Shown piece after piece: positions 6,486 through 7,022 of a stretch of DNA of 7,022 bases (position 1 is the stretch's first letter; each line of letters begins with the position of its first letter). The stretch covers positions 1 to 7,022 of the forward strand of contig JAOZQC010000169.1 in NCBI GenBank assembly GCA_029932425.1, given 5' to 3'. This DNA comes from Planctomycetota bacterium (lineage in GTDB: Bacteria; Planctomycetota; JAJSAM01). Made by a program: the position numbers and the translations under genes. The notes below the pieces were generated by a model that saw nothing but the letters and a program-made list of their open reading frames with translations, had not been told where the DNA came from and did not search any database.

Positions 6486-7022
6486 TCAGCGGGCGGGCTT
6501 CCGGGCCCGGGCCTTCTCCAGGATCTCCGCCACGGCTTCGAGGAGGCGGGCGCCGTCCACCGGCTTCTGCAGGGCGAGGGCCACGCCGGGAAGTCCCAGG
6601 GACTCCTCCCGGGGGGCCACGGAGATCACGAGCACGGGGATCGCCGAGGTCCGGGGATCACTGGCGAGGAGGAGGAGGACGTCCCGCCCGGAGAGGACGG
6701 GCAGGAACATGTCGAGGATGATGAGATCCGGGGGATCCTCCCGGGCGCGGCGGAGGGCGTCCATGCCGTCCGGGGAGAGGCGGACCCGGTACCCGGCCCG
6801 GCCCAGCTCGTAGTCCAGGTAGCGCCGGACGTAGCGCTCGTCGTCCACCACGAGGATGCGGGCGCCCTCCTCGCCCTCGCCGCCGGCCTCCCCGCCGGGG
6901 GATCCCTCCGCCGGCATCCGGGCTCCCGCGGCGCCGTCCGGGGCGGGGGGGGCCTCGGGAAGCTCGAAGACGAGGCGGGTGCCGCCTCCCGGGGCTTCCT
7001 CGGCCCAGATCCGCCCCCCGTG
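6486..7022 (-). CDS. Hybrid sensor histidine kinase, C-terminal part (ATPase end plus receiver domain)
   Basis: Only the last 178 residues lie in the window; the frame is open to the right edge. Residues 1-23 are the end of a histidine kinase ATPase domain: HGGRIWAEE, then GGGTRLVFELPE, the G2-box region. A linker of about 30 residues rich in Ala, Pro, Gly and Glu leads to a complete receiver domain (about 54-172). Its acidic pair is Asp60-Asp61 (ILVVDDE), the phospho-acceptor Asp104 (LIILDMFLP), the switch Ser134 (VLVISV) and Lys153-Pro154 (LQKPV). No DNA-binding or other output domain follows, so phosphate probably passes onward to another protein. The sensor and dimerisation parts are outside. 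An ATG at 6917, in frame, could be misread as the start of a stand-alone response regulator, but kinase sequence continues upstream with no stop. It is convergent with the FHA gene. Confidence 0.85.
   Translation of the reverse strand, partial: HGGRIWAEEAPGGGTRLVFELPEAPPAPDGAAGARMPAEGSPGGEAGGEGEEGARILVVDDERYVRRYLDYELGRAGYRVRLSPDGMDALRRAREDPPDLIILDMFLPVLSGRDVLLLLASDPRTSAIPVLVISVAPREESLGLPGVALALQKPVDGARLLEAVAEILEKARARKPAR

Noticed and set aside
5744..6721. 325-codon plus-strand frame overlapping the FHA gene and the kinase
   Set aside because: Gly/Arg/Ala/Pro-rich shadow in another frame of the FHA gene, running antisense into the receiver; no domain.
6486..6917. Stand-alone response regulator starting at ATG 6917
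   Set aside because: The frame continues upstream without a stop into a recognisable histidine kinase G2 box, so the receiver is the end of a hybrid kinase.

Overview
This is a short chromosomal stretch from a very GC-rich diderm (Gram-negative type) bacterium; by eye well over 70 % G+C, with almost every codon ending in G or C. The diderm assignment rests on a TamB-type translocation protein next to a signal-peptide-bearing POTRA protein. The phylum cannot be fixed from the sequence. Acidobacteriota, Myxococcota/Desulfobacterota-like or Gemmatimonadota-like lineages would all fit. I see no mobile element, CRISPR array, tRNA or rRNA, and no break in composition that suggests recent transfer.

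Layout, left to right. 1-779 (minus): N-terminal part of an Omp85-family (TamA/BamA-like) protein, running off the left edge. 779-4822 (minus): a complete TamB homologue. 4819-5706 (minus): a RimK-family alpha-L-glutamate ligase. These three read rimK > tamB > tamA-like, with a 4-base and then a 1-base gene overlap, so they look like one tightly coupled operon. 5707-5792: a divergent intergenic region with lower GC and a 12-bp palindrome. 5793-6446 (plus): an FHA-domain protein with one C-terminal membrane helix. 6435-6455: a strong hairpin over the FHA stop codon. 6486-7022 (minus): the C-terminal end of a hybrid sensor histidine kinase (ATPase G2 box plus receiver domain), running off the right edge and convergent with the FHA gene.

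How the genes may work together. TamB (inner-membrane anchored, periplasm-spanning) and an Omp85 partner form an envelope bridge used for outer-membrane protein assembly and/or lipid transport. Their expression appears linked to RimK, which adds glutamates to a protein C-terminus (ribosomal protein S6 in E. coli). The FHA protein and the hybrid kinase are phospho-signalling proteins. Nothing in the sequence proves that they control the rimK-tam operon, though the FHA gene shares the divergent control region.

Most notable points: the rimK-tamB-Omp85 arrangement with reversed Tam gene order; an apparent CTG start codon for tamB with a good ribosome binding site; a TGATG junction with no ribosome binding site between tamB and the Omp85 gene; the membrane-anchored FHA protein; and an in-frame kinase-receiver fusion that is easily mistaken for a stand-alone response regulator starting at 6917. 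I found no clear sign of a wholly new system.
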